64,000 bases of DNA from the NCBI GenBank assembly GCA_040882605.1, contig JBBEAY010000023.1, forward strand, positions 62,001 through 126,000, written 5' to 3'. The notes under the pieces were generated by a model, which did no database searches, was not told the origin of the DNA, and saw nothing but the letters and a program-made list of their open reading frames with translations. Origin of the DNA: JAOUEA01 sp040882605. Lineage in GTDB: Bacteria; Actinomycetota; UBA4738; HRBIN12. The position numbers were made by a program, and so were the translations under genes. This document shows, piece by piece, positions 44,153 through 51,901 of the stretch (its first letter is position 1; every line of letters starts with the position of its first letter).

Positions 44153-45109
44153 ATGGAAGCCATGCAGGTCTACCACCTGACGATTCAGGAGAACGGGCAC
44201 TCGGTACGGTTCGTCTACGAGGACCGTGATGAGGCGCTGGCGCGCCTCGCCGATGCGATCGCCGCCGGGCTCGACGCAAAGCTCGACGAGGTTGTGCGCG
44301 CGCCGGCGTTCCCGAAGCCGACCGAGAGGTTGCCGGACGAGATCGTGCCCGTTCGCCACCAAGGCGAGAGGCTCGGGGCGGTCTCGATCGAGAAGAAGCC
44401 GGGCGAGTCCCTCACCCCGCCCGAGCGGATGCTTGTCTCTGACCTCGGCTCGCAGGCGGGCCTCGGGCGTGGAAACGCGGCGCTCATCGCCGATCTTCGC
44501 GACTCCCGCCAACGCCTAGTCGCCGCTCAGGACGACGAACGTCGCAAGCTGGAGCGGAGTCTCCACGGAGCGCAGCAGCATGTCGGCGCGCTAGCGGTGA
44601 AGCTCCGGCTCGCGGAGTCCCTCGCGGAGCGCGACCCGTCCGCCACCAAGACGATGCTCACGGATCTTCGGACCGAGACGGGGGAGGCGCTGGAGAGCCT
44701 CCGTGACCTCGCCCGGGGGATCTACCCACCCCTGCTCGCCGACAAGGGGCTGGCGGCCGCTTTGGAGTCGCAGGCTCGCAAGGGTTCGGTGCCGACCGAG
44801 GTCAGATCCGAGGGGATCGGGCGCTACCCCCCGGACGTGGAATCGGCCGTCTACTTCTGCGCCCTGGAGGCGCTGAACAACGTCGCGAAGTACGCGGGCG
44901 CCACCCGAGCGGAGGTTCGCCTCGCCCAGGCCGACGGGGAACTCACCTTCGAGGTCTCCGACGACGGCGACGGGTTCGATCCTGCCCAGACCGGCTACGG
45001 GACCGGTCTGCAGGGCATGGCCGACCGACTGGATGCGATAGGCGGGACACTCAGGGTTCACTCGCAGCCTGGGAAGGGCGCGCAGGTCACAGGGCGAGTT
45101 CCCGTCTAG
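44153..45109 (+). CDS. NarL-family sensor histidine kinase with atypical H-box
   Basis: 318 aa. A poorly conserved N-terminal sensory part (1-115), then a HisKA_3 dimerisation helix ERRKLERSLHGAQQHV with His138, an N-box (EALNNVAKYAGA) and G-boxes (DDGDGFDP, GTGLQGM) of a HATPase_c domain. In HisKA_3 kinases the His is followed by Asp/Glu (LHDG.QQ); here it is LHGAQQ, one residue short and without the acidic base. Activity may be altered. Confidence 0.8.
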   Translation: MEAMQVYHLTIQENGHSVRFVYEDRDEALARLADAIAAGLDAKLDEVVRAPAFPKPTERLPDEIVPVRHQGERLGAVSIEKKPGESLTPPERMLVSDLGSQAGLGRGNAALIADLRDSRQRLVAAQDDERRKLERSLHGAQQHVGALAVKLRLAESLAERDPSATKTMLTDLRTETGEALESLRDLARGIYPPLLADKGLAAALESQARKGSVPTEVRSEGIGRYPPDVESAVYFCALEALNNVAKYAGATRAEVRLAQADGELTFEVSDDGDGFDPAQTGYGTGLQGMADRLDAIGGTLRVHSQPGKGAQVTGRVPV

Positions 45110-45218
45110 GCGGTACCTGCCGACGCGCTACCTCGGTGCATATCTGGAGCTCTTCCTTCAACTCATTCGAGGAGGAGTCGGCCGTCCTCAGGCTCGCTCC
45201 TGACCGTTCCGAGACCGA

Positions 45219-45776
45219 TCACGCCACGTCGACCATCGGCACGGCGGCGGTCCGCCGGACGTGGCGGAAGCCGAGGAATGCGAAGACCGCGAGCGCGACT
45301 CCGGCAACGATGAGCGCCATGCCCACGTACAGAGCGATGGTCGCCACCGTCCACCATCCGTAGGCGTTCAGCAGGATCGATCGGAGCGCCTCGCCCTTGA
45401 ACAGGGTGTCGGCTTTCCCTTGGAGCTCCGCAGCCGTGTCAGGATCGAGTCCCTCCTCCCGGGCGGCTGCGCTCGTCTCCGAGTAGGTCTTGCCCTCGTT
45501 CACTTCTGCGAGGTGCCCTCCGATGTACCGGGCGAAGCCTTCGGCCTCAGGTCCGGTGTCGACCGTCTGACCGGCGAAGTCGCCGAGCTGCTCCTGCTCC
45601 TCAGGGGTCATCGCATCGAGAGGTGGGAACACCACTCTCTCCGGCCGCAGCCGATCCTGCACGTTGTCCCTGCCGAAGTCACCCCCGTACACGGCAGCGG
45701 CGCCGATCACGATGAGGGCGATCGCCACAACCGCTCCCGCTGCGCTTACGATCCGGTCCCAGCTCGTCCTGTCCAT
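45219..45776 (-). CDS. Two-TM membrane protein with DosR-like box
   Basis: 185 aa: TM1 about residues 11-30, an extracellular loop of ~100 residues with EGFARYIGGHLAEVNEGKTYSE and DPDTAAELQGKADTLFKGEALR, and TM2 about 140-168. The loop pattern suggests a periplasmic sensor or scaffold. A GGGAC-N4-GACCC box is 109 bp upstream. I do not recognise the family. Confidence 0.65.
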   Translation of the reverse strand: MDRTSWDRIVSAAGAVVAIALIVIGAAAVYGGDFGRDNVQDRLRPERVVFPPLDAMTPEEQEQLGDFAGQTVDTGPEAEGFARYIGGHLAEVNEGKTYSETSAAAREEGLDPDTAAELQGKADTLFKGEALRSILLNAYGWWTVATIALYVGMALIVAGVALAVFAFLGFRHVRRTAAVPMVDVA

Positions 45777-45947
45777 GTGGCATCTCCTCCCTTTCGCATC
45801 GCATCACGATGCGTGCGGTCCTTCGATGTTCAAGTGTCTCTGGGTGGCGTCCGATCCCGGGGTGCCGGACGGCCCTCGCTTCTCGGGACCTTCGACCCGG
45901 TGCGCACACGCTCATCAGGCCATGCTGGCTGACGAGGAGGCGAGATC
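45777..45947. promoter_or_regulatory. Divergent intergenic region with DosR-like box
   Basis: 171 bp between the two-TM gene and a short right-going ORF. It contains GGGACCTTCGACCC at 45885-45898 and a GAGGAGGCGAG ribosome-binding site at its right end. Confidence 0.5.
45885..45898. promoter_or_regulatory. DosR-like box upstream of the two-TM gene
   Basis: GGGACCTTCGACCC, GGGAC-N4-GACCC, one mismatch from the perfect GGGAC-N4-GTCCC. Confidence 0.55.
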
Positions 45948-45953
45948 ATGCGC

Positions 45954-46241
45954 TACATGGGTGAGTGCACCGGCTTCTCGTCAACAGAGCCCCGCCTCGA
46001 AGGTCTGGTCGGCGCGCCGTCGACGAGAGAACCCGGTCCGATGTTCGCTGTCGGGATTCACGGGCGTGGCGCGACCGTGGTGCGTCCTTCCCCGCGGCGG
46101 GCGTTGCCGCGCCAAGGATCTGTAACGCCTCCGGCCGGAGGAGCCAACGGCCGAACGAACAGAAGGTCCCGGAGCGGCAGGGTCGGACGCCCCTCACGGC
46201 GACCCCGTTCCTCGGCCAGACTAGGGATAGGAGGGAGGTGA
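45954..46241 (+). CDS. Short ORF with strong RBS, uncertain
   Basis: GAGGAGGCGAGATC directly precedes ATG (45948; a second Met at 45957). The product (~96 aa) starts RYMGECTGFSSTEPRLEG and soon becomes Arg/Ser/Pro-rich with non-coding codon use. It may be the start of a truncated gene. Nothing else is recognisable in this stretch before the stress-protein gene. Confidence 0.22.
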   Translation, partial: YMGECTGFSSTEPRLEGLVGAPSTREPGPMFAVGIHGRGATVVRPSPRRALPRQGSVTPPAGGANGRTNRRSRSGRVGRPSRRPRSSARLGIGGR

Positions 46242-46246
46242 ATGCC

Positions 46247-46663
46247 ATGTTCAAGAAGATCTTCTTGGCGGTCGACGGCTCCGAGAGTAGCGGGCGGGCC
46301 ACGAAGCTCGCCGCCGATCTCGCGAAGGCGTCGGGTGGCGAGGTGGTCGTATTCCACGCTCGTGAGCGGGAGTTCGCTGCACGCGCGGGCATCGTCGACA
46401 TCGAGACGCCGACGGAGACACGCGAGCTGGTCGACGAGACCGTCAGAGGCCTCAAGGAAGCCGATGTCAACGCCCGAGGCGATGTGCGAACCGCACTGAT
46501 CGGAACTGTCGCGAGAGAGATCGTCGATGTTGCGGCGGCCGAGGGCGCAGATGTGATCGTGATGGGCACCCGCGGCCTGTCCGACTGGAGCGGACTCTTC
46601 CTCGGAAGCGTCACCCATCGGGTGATCCACGCCGCAGAGGTTCCGGTCCTCGTCACTCGGTGA
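46247..46663 (+). CDS. Universal stress protein (UspA family)
   Basis: 138 aa, single USP domain. KIFLAVDGSESS opens the fold, and the ATP-binding loop MGTRGLSDWSGLFLGSVTHRV has the G-x2-G-x9-G-(S/T) pattern, so it is an ATP-binding type. RBS GGAGGGAGGTG precedes ATG 46247. USPs are among the most strongly DosR-induced proteins in Mycobacterium. Confidence 0.9.
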   Translation: MFKKIFLAVDGSESSGRATKLAADLAKASGGEVVVFHAREREFAARAGIVDIETPTETRELVDETVRGLKEADVNARGDVRTALIGTVAREIVDVAAAEGADVIVMGTRGLSDWSGLFLGSVTHRVIHAAEVPVLVTR

Positions 46664-46813
46664 ACCGTGATCTGGAGGCGGCAGCCATGTCGGTGCCGCC
46701 TCCGCGGACGCCAACACGCTGCCCCATGGTCCCGGGGGGTACAGGGGTGAACGACGGGTTCGCGGAAGGTATACCGGGCCGCAGTCAGCGATCTGACGGG
46801 AAGGGGAGGCGAC

Positions 46814-47017
46814 ATGAAGGCGACCGTGGGCGACAAGCTGGTGATCCAAGGCCATCACATCGGTGAGCATGAGCGGGACGCGGAGATCCTCGAGATCCAC
46901 GGGGAGGAGGGGACCCCTCCGTTCCTCGTCCGGTGGTCGGACACGGGCCATGAGGGCCTCGTGTTCCCGGGACCCGATGCATCGATCGAGCATCCCGGCG
47001 GGTCTCTGCCGAGCTGA
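46814..47017 (+). CDS. DUF1918 protein
   Basis: 67 aa. KATVGDKLVIQGHHIGEHER, then GTPPFLVRWSDTGHEGLVFPGPD fits DUF1918, a small SH3-like barrel found in DosR regulons (Rv0569). RBS GGGGAGGCGAC. A half-conserved GGGACCATGGGGC (reverse strand, ~46723-46735) lies 80 bp upstream. Confidence 0.8.
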   Translation: MKATVGDKLVIQGHHIGEHERDAEILEIHGEEGTPPFLVRWSDTGHEGLVFPGPDASIEHPGGSLPS

Positions 47018-47053
47018 TCCGATGCGTAGCTCGCCTGAGTATCCGTCGCCTGG

Positions 47054-47080
47054 ACCGAGGGTTCTCATGGAACCCTCGGT
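47054..47080 (+). terminator. Hairpin terminator after DUF1918 gene
   Basis: ACCGAGGGTTC-TCATG-GAACCCTCGGT, perfect 11-bp stem, followed by CGGTCTTG; 37 bp after the DUF1918 stop and before the kinase gene. Confidence 0.65.
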
Positions 47081-47133
47081 CGGTCTTGAAGACTCTTCCC
47101 TCGCTGCTTCCGCGGCGCGGGTACGCTGCGACG

Positions 47134-48279
47134 ATGTCCGCGGGCACCCCTTCGAGCCAACGGGACCAGGCGCTGATCGAAGCAGGCATGATCCTTGCAT
47201 CGGAGCTGTCACTCGACGCGGTGTTGCAGCGCATCGTCGAGTTGGCGGTCGAGATCACCGATGCGCGGTACGGGGCTCTCGGGGTCTTGACGCCTGACCA
47301 TCGGGCGATCGAGGAGTTCATCACCGTGGGCGTGACGCTCGAAGAGCGGGCAGCGATCGGTGACCCCCCCGTCGGCCACGGGGTTTTGGGGGTCCTCATC
47401 GAGGACATATGCCCGCTCCGCCTCCCCGACATCGGGAAGGATCCTCGTTCGGTGGGATTCCCTGCCAACCATCCACCCATGCGGTCGTTCCTCGGCGCTC
47501 CGGTGGTGGCCCGCGGAACCGTGTTCGGCAACATCTACCTCACAGAGAAGAAAGACGCGTCAGAGTTCAGCGAGCAGGACCAGGACGCGCTCGTCGTGCT
47601 CGCTTCCCAGGCCGGCATCGCGATCGAGAATGCGCGGCTCTACGAAGAGGCGCAGCGAGCCCAACGGAAGCTGGCACGTCTCGAGCTGTTCGAGGAGCGG
47701 GAGCGCATCGCGAAGGAGCTGCACGACGGGGTGATCCAGTCGCTGTTCGCCGTCGGCATGGGACTGCAGGGGATCGCAGCAGCGACCGATGACCCCGAGG
47801 TCGCTCGCCGCCTCGAGGGCGCCGTCGAGGAGGTCGATAGGGCGATCCGCGACCTGCGGAACTACATCTTCGGCTTGCGCCCGGGCATCCTGGCCGACAG
47901 ACACCTCGGCCAGGCATTGCAGCAGCTGGCGCAGGAGTTCCAGACCAAGACCGAGGTCGTCACGATCGTCGATCTCGATCCCGCCCTCGCATCGGCCCTC
48001 GCCTCGAAGGCGCCCGATGTCGTGCAGCTGACCCGCGAGGCGCTCTCGAACGTCGGCCGCCATGCGGGGGCGACGACGTGCCGAGTGTCACTTCGCCGCA
48101 AGGACGACGGCGCCGTGCTCGAGATCGACGACGACGGCGCCGGCTTCGACGTCGACGGGCCTCACTCGGGCATGGGGCTCGCGAACCTCGAGAGTCGCGT
48201 GGCGGGCCTCGGTGGGTCGTTCACCATCCAAAGCACCAAGGGAGAGGGCACGACCGTGCGTGCCCTCATCCCCTTGTAG
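47134..48279 (+). CDS. DosS-like GAF sensor histidine kinase
   Basis: 381 aa: one GAF domain (about 25-168), HisKA_3 with ERIAKELHDGVIQSL (His197), and HATPase_c with EALSNVGRHAGA and DDDGAGFD, GMGLANLESRV. The GAF segment HGVLGVLIEDICPLRLPDI followed by SVGFPANHPPMRSFLGAP and FGNIYLTEK is very close to the heme-GAF of DosS/DosT. Those proteins sense O2, NO and CO or redox state. It has one GAF rather than two. Probable partner of the response regulator at 50309. Confidence 0.88.
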   Translation: MSAGTPSSQRDQALIEAGMILASELSLDAVLQRIVELAVEITDARYGALGVLTPDHRAIEEFITVGVTLEERAAIGDPPVGHGVLGVLIEDICPLRLPDIGKDPRSVGFPANHPPMRSFLGAPVVARGTVFGNIYLTEKKDASEFSEQDQDALVVLASQAGIAIENARLYEEAQRAQRKLARLELFEERERIAKELHDGVIQSLFAVGMGLQGIAAATDDPEVARRLEGAVEEVDRAIRDLRNYIFGLRPGILADRHLGQALQQLAQEFQTKTEVVTIVDLDPALASALASKAPDVVQLTREALSNVGRHAGATTCRVSLRRKDDGAVLEIDDDGAGFDVDGPHSGMGLANLESRVAGLGGSFTIQSTKGEGTTVRALIPL

Positions 48280-48300
48280 CGTCACGAACAGTCCGTCCGG

Positions 48301-49662
48301 CTACGACACGACCAGCGCCGTCACCATGCCGAACATGCCCTCAGGTCCCTCGACGTGGGGAAGGATGTGGCAATGGAACGCCCATGCCCCCGGATACACG
48401 GCGTGGACGAGCACGTCGAACCGTTGTCCCGGCGCCACCACCAGCGTGTCGGCCAGATACGGCTGAGCGAGCGGGAATCCGTCCTGGGCGACCACCTCGA
48501 AGTGATAGCCGTGCAGGTGCATCGGGTGCAGCATCGCCCCGTCGTTCGCGAGGTGCAGCAGCACCCAGTCACCGCGCTCGGCGGTGAGCGGCGCGGTCGC
48601 AGGGAACGACTTGCCGTTCAGCGTGAACCCGAGCGGACCGTCGCCGAGGAACATCGTGTACTCGCGATCGATGCCTGCCGGGGCGCCCGTGCGCAGGTGA
48701 CCAGCGGCGTCGGTCGTGAAGGACGGATAGGACCAGGAGCCCTTCTCGGGCAGCACCATGAGCGCCCCGTAGAGACCCCGCCCGACCTGTTCGGTGGAGT
48801 TGAAGTGGGAGTGGTACACGTAGAAGCCAGGCGGATCATTGATCGTGAACGTGTAGGTCCAGGAGCGCCCCGGCATGATCGGGTCCTGCGTCACGAAGGG
48901 CACGCCGTCGAACTCGTTCGGCACCGTCACGCCGTGGAAATGCAGTGTGGTCGGCTCGTCCAACTGGTTCTGCAGCACGAAGCGAACCCTGTCCCCTTGC
49001 CGAACTCGGATCTCGGGCCCGGGGACCTGCTCGTTGAACGACATGGCATCGACGAACTTGCCCTTGGAGACTTCCCACTTGACCGGGAACGCCCACAGGT
49101 CGAACTGCTTCGTGCCATCGGGAAGGATCGTGGGCTTCAGGAGCTGACCGCCCTGCGTGTCGGTCTGATCGCCGGCCAGGAAGTCCTTCACCCCTTGCTC
49201 GTGCATCGCGGCCATCTGCTCGGCCGGCATGCTGGCCTGGGTTGGCGCCGCTGCGGTCTCCGCCCCCGCCGCGATCGTCGCGACCATGCCGAGATCGGCG
49301 TGACCGGACACGGTGCAGAGCGCGTCGTAGCTGCCTTCGGCGAGCGGCGGCAGGTCCAACGTGGCCTGGGCACCGGGGTCGATGACCTCGGTCTCGATCG
49401 TGGAACCGTCGACGACGACGCCGAACGTGTGAGGTGCCTCGCCTTGGTTCATCACGGTCATGCCGACCGGCGTGTCGGCGGGCACGGCGATCGATGCCGG
49501 TTCGATCGCGAAGTCCGAGAGCATGACCTCGACGGCGGCCGGGGCGGCCTGTGCTTGCACTTCTGCTCCCGTTCCCTCGGCCGGGGACGTCGCGCTGCAG
49601 CCGGCGGCGACCAAGGTCAGTCCGACTGCACCCGCTGTGAACGCGGTTCGGATCCTGTGCAT
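48301..49662 (-). CDS. Lipoprotein cupredoxin - multicopper oxidase fusion
   Basis: 453 aa. A lipobox (VAAGCS, Cys22) anchors it outside the membrane. Domain 1 (about 40-130) is a plastocyanin-like cupredoxin with PHTFGV...CTVSGHADLGM (H-C-H-M type-1 copper). Domains 2-3 form a two-domain multicopper oxidase with HFHG, YHSHFNS, HPMHLHGYHF and HCHILPHVEGPEGMFG, the four HxH trinuclear motifs plus a type-1 site. Possible roles are copper or phenol oxidation, or nitrite reduction. A DosR-like box lies 106 bp upstream. Confidence 0.85.
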   Translation of the reverse strand: MHRIRTAFTAGAVGLTLVAAGCSATSPAEGTGAEVQAQAAPAAVEVMLSDFAIEPASIAVPADTPVGMTVMNQGEAPHTFGVVVDGSTIETEVIDPGAQATLDLPPLAEGSYDALCTVSGHADLGMVATIAAGAETAAAPTQASMPAEQMAAMHEQGVKDFLAGDQTDTQGGQLLKPTILPDGTKQFDLWAFPVKWEVSKGKFVDAMSFNEQVPGPEIRVRQGDRVRFVLQNQLDEPTTLHFHGVTVPNEFDGVPFVTQDPIMPGRSWTYTFTINDPPGFYVYHSHFNSTEQVGRGLYGALMVLPEKGSWSYPSFTTDAAGHLRTGAPAGIDREYTMFLGDGPLGFTLNGKSFPATAPLTAERGDWVLLHLANDGAMLHPMHLHGYHFEVVAQDGFPLAQPYLADTLVVAPGQRFDVLVHAVYPGAWAFHCHILPHVEGPEGMFGMVTALVVS

Positions 49663-49767
49663 CGTGGTGCTCCTTCCCTACACAAGAACGGTGTGACGCC
49701 GTACGCGTCCATCGGAGTCTCGCCGCGATCGGCGCGGGGGACAGCGGCCGATGGGCCCGTGACGACA

Positions 49768-49782
49768 GGGACCCTCGGCCCC
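49768..49782. promoter_or_regulatory. DosR-like box between multicopper oxidase and SRPBCC genes
   Basis: GGGACCCTCGGCCCC; GGGAC-N4-GGCCC. It lies 106 bp upstream of the oxidase start and 36 bp upstream of the divergent SRPBCC start. Confidence 0.5.
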
Positions 49783-49817
49783 TCCGCCGTGCCGCGCCAT
49801 GTCCGACACTGGCCCGT

Positions 49818-50297
49818 ATGTTCGCCCGGTACTTCGTCGAGATCGCTATGGACCCCGCCGGTGTCGAGGCCGCGCTGCTCGACGACCCTCAGGCGTGGCT
49901 CCCCGGGCTTGCGAGCGAGGCCAATCAGCGTGGCGACCACCTGCTCGCCGAGGTCGGGTTCGGCCAGAGGGTCCGCGTCCGCCGTCGGGTGCGTGTCGAG
50001 CTCGGCGAACCGGTCCACGCCGCCACGAAGACCGTCGTGCCGCTGCGGTGGACCGCGGTCGATGCGGCCGGGCTGTTCCCCGAGCTCGACGCGGATCTCG
50101 AGATCGCGCCGCTCGCGCCGCGCCGCTCTCAGCTCGCGATGAGCGCCCGATACGTGCCGCCGCTCGGCGTGATGGGCCGGGCGCTCGATCGGGCCGTGCT
50201 GTCCCGCGTGGCGGAAGCGACGCTCAAGGACTTCCTCGACCGCGTGGCGGAGCGGCTGGTCGAGGTTCCTCTCGGAGAGCCGTCGGTGTCCGGCTAG
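49818..50297 (+). CDS. SRPBCC-like protein
   Basis: 159 aa, soluble, no cysteine. Start-to-end beta/alpha pattern with TVVPLRWTAVDAAGLFPELDADLEIAPL and the ending SARYVPPLGVMGRALDRAVLSRVAEATLKDFLDRVAERL is characteristic of START/SRPBCC hydrophobic-ligand folds. It stands 11 bp before the response regulator, so the two are probably one transcript. Confidence 0.65.
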   Translation: MFARYFVEIAMDPAGVEAALLDDPQAWLPGLASEANQRGDHLLAEVGFGQRVRVRRRVRVELGEPVHAATKTVVPLRWTAVDAAGLFPELDADLEIAPLAPRRSQLAMSARYVPPLGVMGRALDRAVLSRVAEATLKDFLDRVAERLVEVPLGEPSVSG

Positions 50298-50308
50298 TAT
50301 CGGGTTCG

Positions 50309-50977
50309 ATGGGTCGGACACCTCCACTGAGGATCATGCTCGTGGACGACCACGAGATCGTGCGTGACGGCATCAAGGCGATGCTCGATACCCAGGACGA
50401 CGTGATCGTCACCGCGCAAGCCGGCACCGTGCAAGAGGCGATCGACGAGGCCCAACGCACGCGCCCCGATGTCGTGGTGATGGACGTGCGGCTCGCCGAT
50501 GGAAGCGGCATCGAGGCGACCCGCGAGATCCGCGCGAATCATCCCGAGACCCGCGTGCTGATGCTGACGTCGTTCGCCGACGACGAGGCGCTGTTCGCCT
50601 CGATCATGGCGGGCGCGTCCGGCTACGTGCTGAAGCAGGTTCGCTCCGACGACCTCCTGCGTGCGATCCGTTCGGTGGGTGCAGGGGACAGCCTGCTCGA
50701 TCCGAGCGTCACCAGCGCCGTGCTGGACCGGCTGCGCAAGGGCAAGCATCTGTTGAAAGACGAGAAGCTCGCACGGCTCTCTCCGCAGGAGGAGCGGATC
50801 CTCACGCTGATCGCCGACGGAGGGACGAACAGGGAGATCGGCGAGGAGCTCCGCCTCGCCGAGAAGACCGTCAAGAACTACGTCAGCTCGATCCTGTCCA
50901 AGCTCGAGGTGGCCAGACGCGCCGAAGCCGCCGCGTACCTGGCCAGCCACACCACGCTTCCCGGCACCTTCGAGTAG
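50309..50977 (+). CDS. DosR-like NarL/LuxR response regulator
   Basis: 222 aa. Receiver domain with acidic pair Asp13-Asp14, phospho-acceptor Asp59 (VVMDVRL) and Lys in YVLKQV. The LuxR-type HTH reads NREIGEELRLAEKTVKNYVSSILSKL. The recognition helix KTVKNYV is the same as in mycobacterial DosR, where its Lys and Asn read the GGGAC half-site. It therefore is the likely reader of the boxes listed here, activated by the kinases at 47134 and perhaps 44153. Confidence 0.9.
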   Translation: MGRTPPLRIMLVDDHEIVRDGIKAMLDTQDDVIVTAQAGTVQEAIDEAQRTRPDVVVMDVRLADGSGIEATREIRANHPETRVLMLTSFADDEALFASIMAGASGYVLKQVRSDDLLRAIRSVGAGDSLLDPSVTSAVLDRLRKGKHLLKDEKLARLSPQEERILTLIADGGTNREIGEELRLAEKTVKNYVSSILSKLEVARRAEAAAYLASHTTLPGTFE

Positions 50978-51031
50978 CTCCCTGCGCGGTCCGAAGGTCC
51001 TGCGCCGACCTAGGCAAGTCCTGCCCAGGAA

Positions 51032-51045
51032 GGGTCGTCCGACCG
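51032..51045. promoter_or_regulatory. DosR-like box upstream of DoxX gene
   Basis: GGGTCGTCCGACCG, GGGTC-N4-GACCG; two mismatches from the perfect palindrome, 69 bp upstream of the DoxX ATG. Confidence 0.35.
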
Positions 51046-51113
51046 GTGCCGCCGCCTCCCACCTCGCACATGCTGCGGGTATGGATATGGACACAGAAAG
51101 GGAGGTGGGAACG

Positions 51114-51731
51114 ATGCAGACGACGCGGGACGTGACCGCGGTCGAGATGCCCCCGATGGAGCGGCTGGAGCCGATCCACACCAAGGGGTTGCAGCGGGTC
51201 TTCGGGTTCCTGCGGGTGGCGATGGGATGGACGTTCCTCTGGGCGTTCGTCGACAAGCTGTTCGGGCTTGGGTTCGCCACTGGCCGCGACGCCGAGACCG
51301 GCGCGATCGTGTTCGGCAGCGCCGACGCATGGGTCAACGGTGGGTCTCCGACCGCCGGTGTCCTCGGCTTCGCGCTCAAGGGCCCGTTCAAGGGCTTCTA
51401 CGAGACGATCACTGGGGCGCAGATGGGTGCCGCAGGCCCGATGGCCGCAGGCTGGGTCGACTGGGTGTTCATGCTCTCGATGCTGGGGATCGGCCTCGCG
51501 CTGATCCTGGGGATCGGTGTCAGGCTCGCCGCCCTCGGCGGCATCGCGTGGATGGCGATCTTCTACACCGCCACGGCGATCTGGCCCGACAACAACCCGA
51601 TCCTCGACAATCACATCATCGAGGCAGGCGTGTTGACGGGGCTGTTCCTGGCCAACGCGGGCCGCTACTACGGGCTCGGCAAGGCCTGGCAGGGCCTGGG
51701 GTTCGTCAAGGATCGGAAGTACCTGTACTGA
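51114..51731 (+). CDS. DoxX-family membrane protein
   Basis: 205 aa, four to five helices. FGFLRVAMGWTFLWAFVDKLFG and the end NHIIEAGVLTGLFLANAGRYYGLGKAW follow the DoxX/DoxD pattern (thiosulfate:quinone oxidoreductase small-subunit relatives; membrane redox proteins). Start ATG 51114 is chosen for the GGGAGGTGG RBS 9 bp upstream; the frame is open to 51081. Confidence 0.8.
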   Translation: MQTTRDVTAVEMPPMERLEPIHTKGLQRVFGFLRVAMGWTFLWAFVDKLFGLGFATGRDAETGAIVFGSADAWVNGGSPTAGVLGFALKGPFKGFYETITGAQMGAAGPMAAGWVDWVFMLSMLGIGLALILGIGVRLAALGGIAWMAIFYTATAIWPDNNPILDNHIIEAGVLTGLFLANAGRYYGLGKAWQGLGFVKDRKYLY

Positions 51732-51749
51732 GATCCGTCGAACGGACCG

Positions 51750-51776
51750 AAGGGCGGGGCCTGAGGCCCCGCCCTT
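51750..51776 (+). terminator. Strong hairpin terminator after DoxX gene
   Basis: AAGGGCGGGGCC-TGA-GGCCCCGCCCTT, perfect 12-bp stem, 3-nt loop, 19 bp after the stop codon. Confidence 0.8.
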
Positions 51777-51807
51777 CACCGCGTGCCGGTGGCGAACCAG
51801 AGGAGGC

Positions 51808-51900
51808 ATGATGGCGAAGCTGAGGTTCGACGTCTCGACGTCGTCCAGCACCGAGGTCGTCGAGGAGTCGCTCGACAAATGGGCAGTCCCGATCGACTGA
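51808..51900 (+). CDS. 30-aa microprotein
   Basis: ATG-ATG start preceded by GAGGAGG (51799-51805). The product is MAKLRFDVSTSSSTEVVEES followed by LDKWAVPID, acidic and soluble. It ends 1 bp before the GTG of the 12-TM gene, so it is translationally linked. It could be a leader peptide, a small subunit or a relic of a longer SRPBCC-type protein. Confidence 0.45.
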   Translation: MMAKLRFDVSTSSSTEVVEESLDKWAVPID

Positions 51901-51901
51901 C

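Noticed and set aside
46058..47212. 384-aa minus-strand frame
   Set aside because: Antisense to the stress protein and DUF1918 genes, which have RBS and family motifs.
48301..49662. Calling the multicopper oxidase NirK
   Set aside because: It has four HxH motifs of a trinuclear copper site; NirK has a type-2 site with three His and no HxH set. Nitrite reduction is still possible but is not shown.
48355..50142. 595-aa plus-strand frame
   Set aside because: Antisense to the multicopper oxidase, whose copper motifs are complete.
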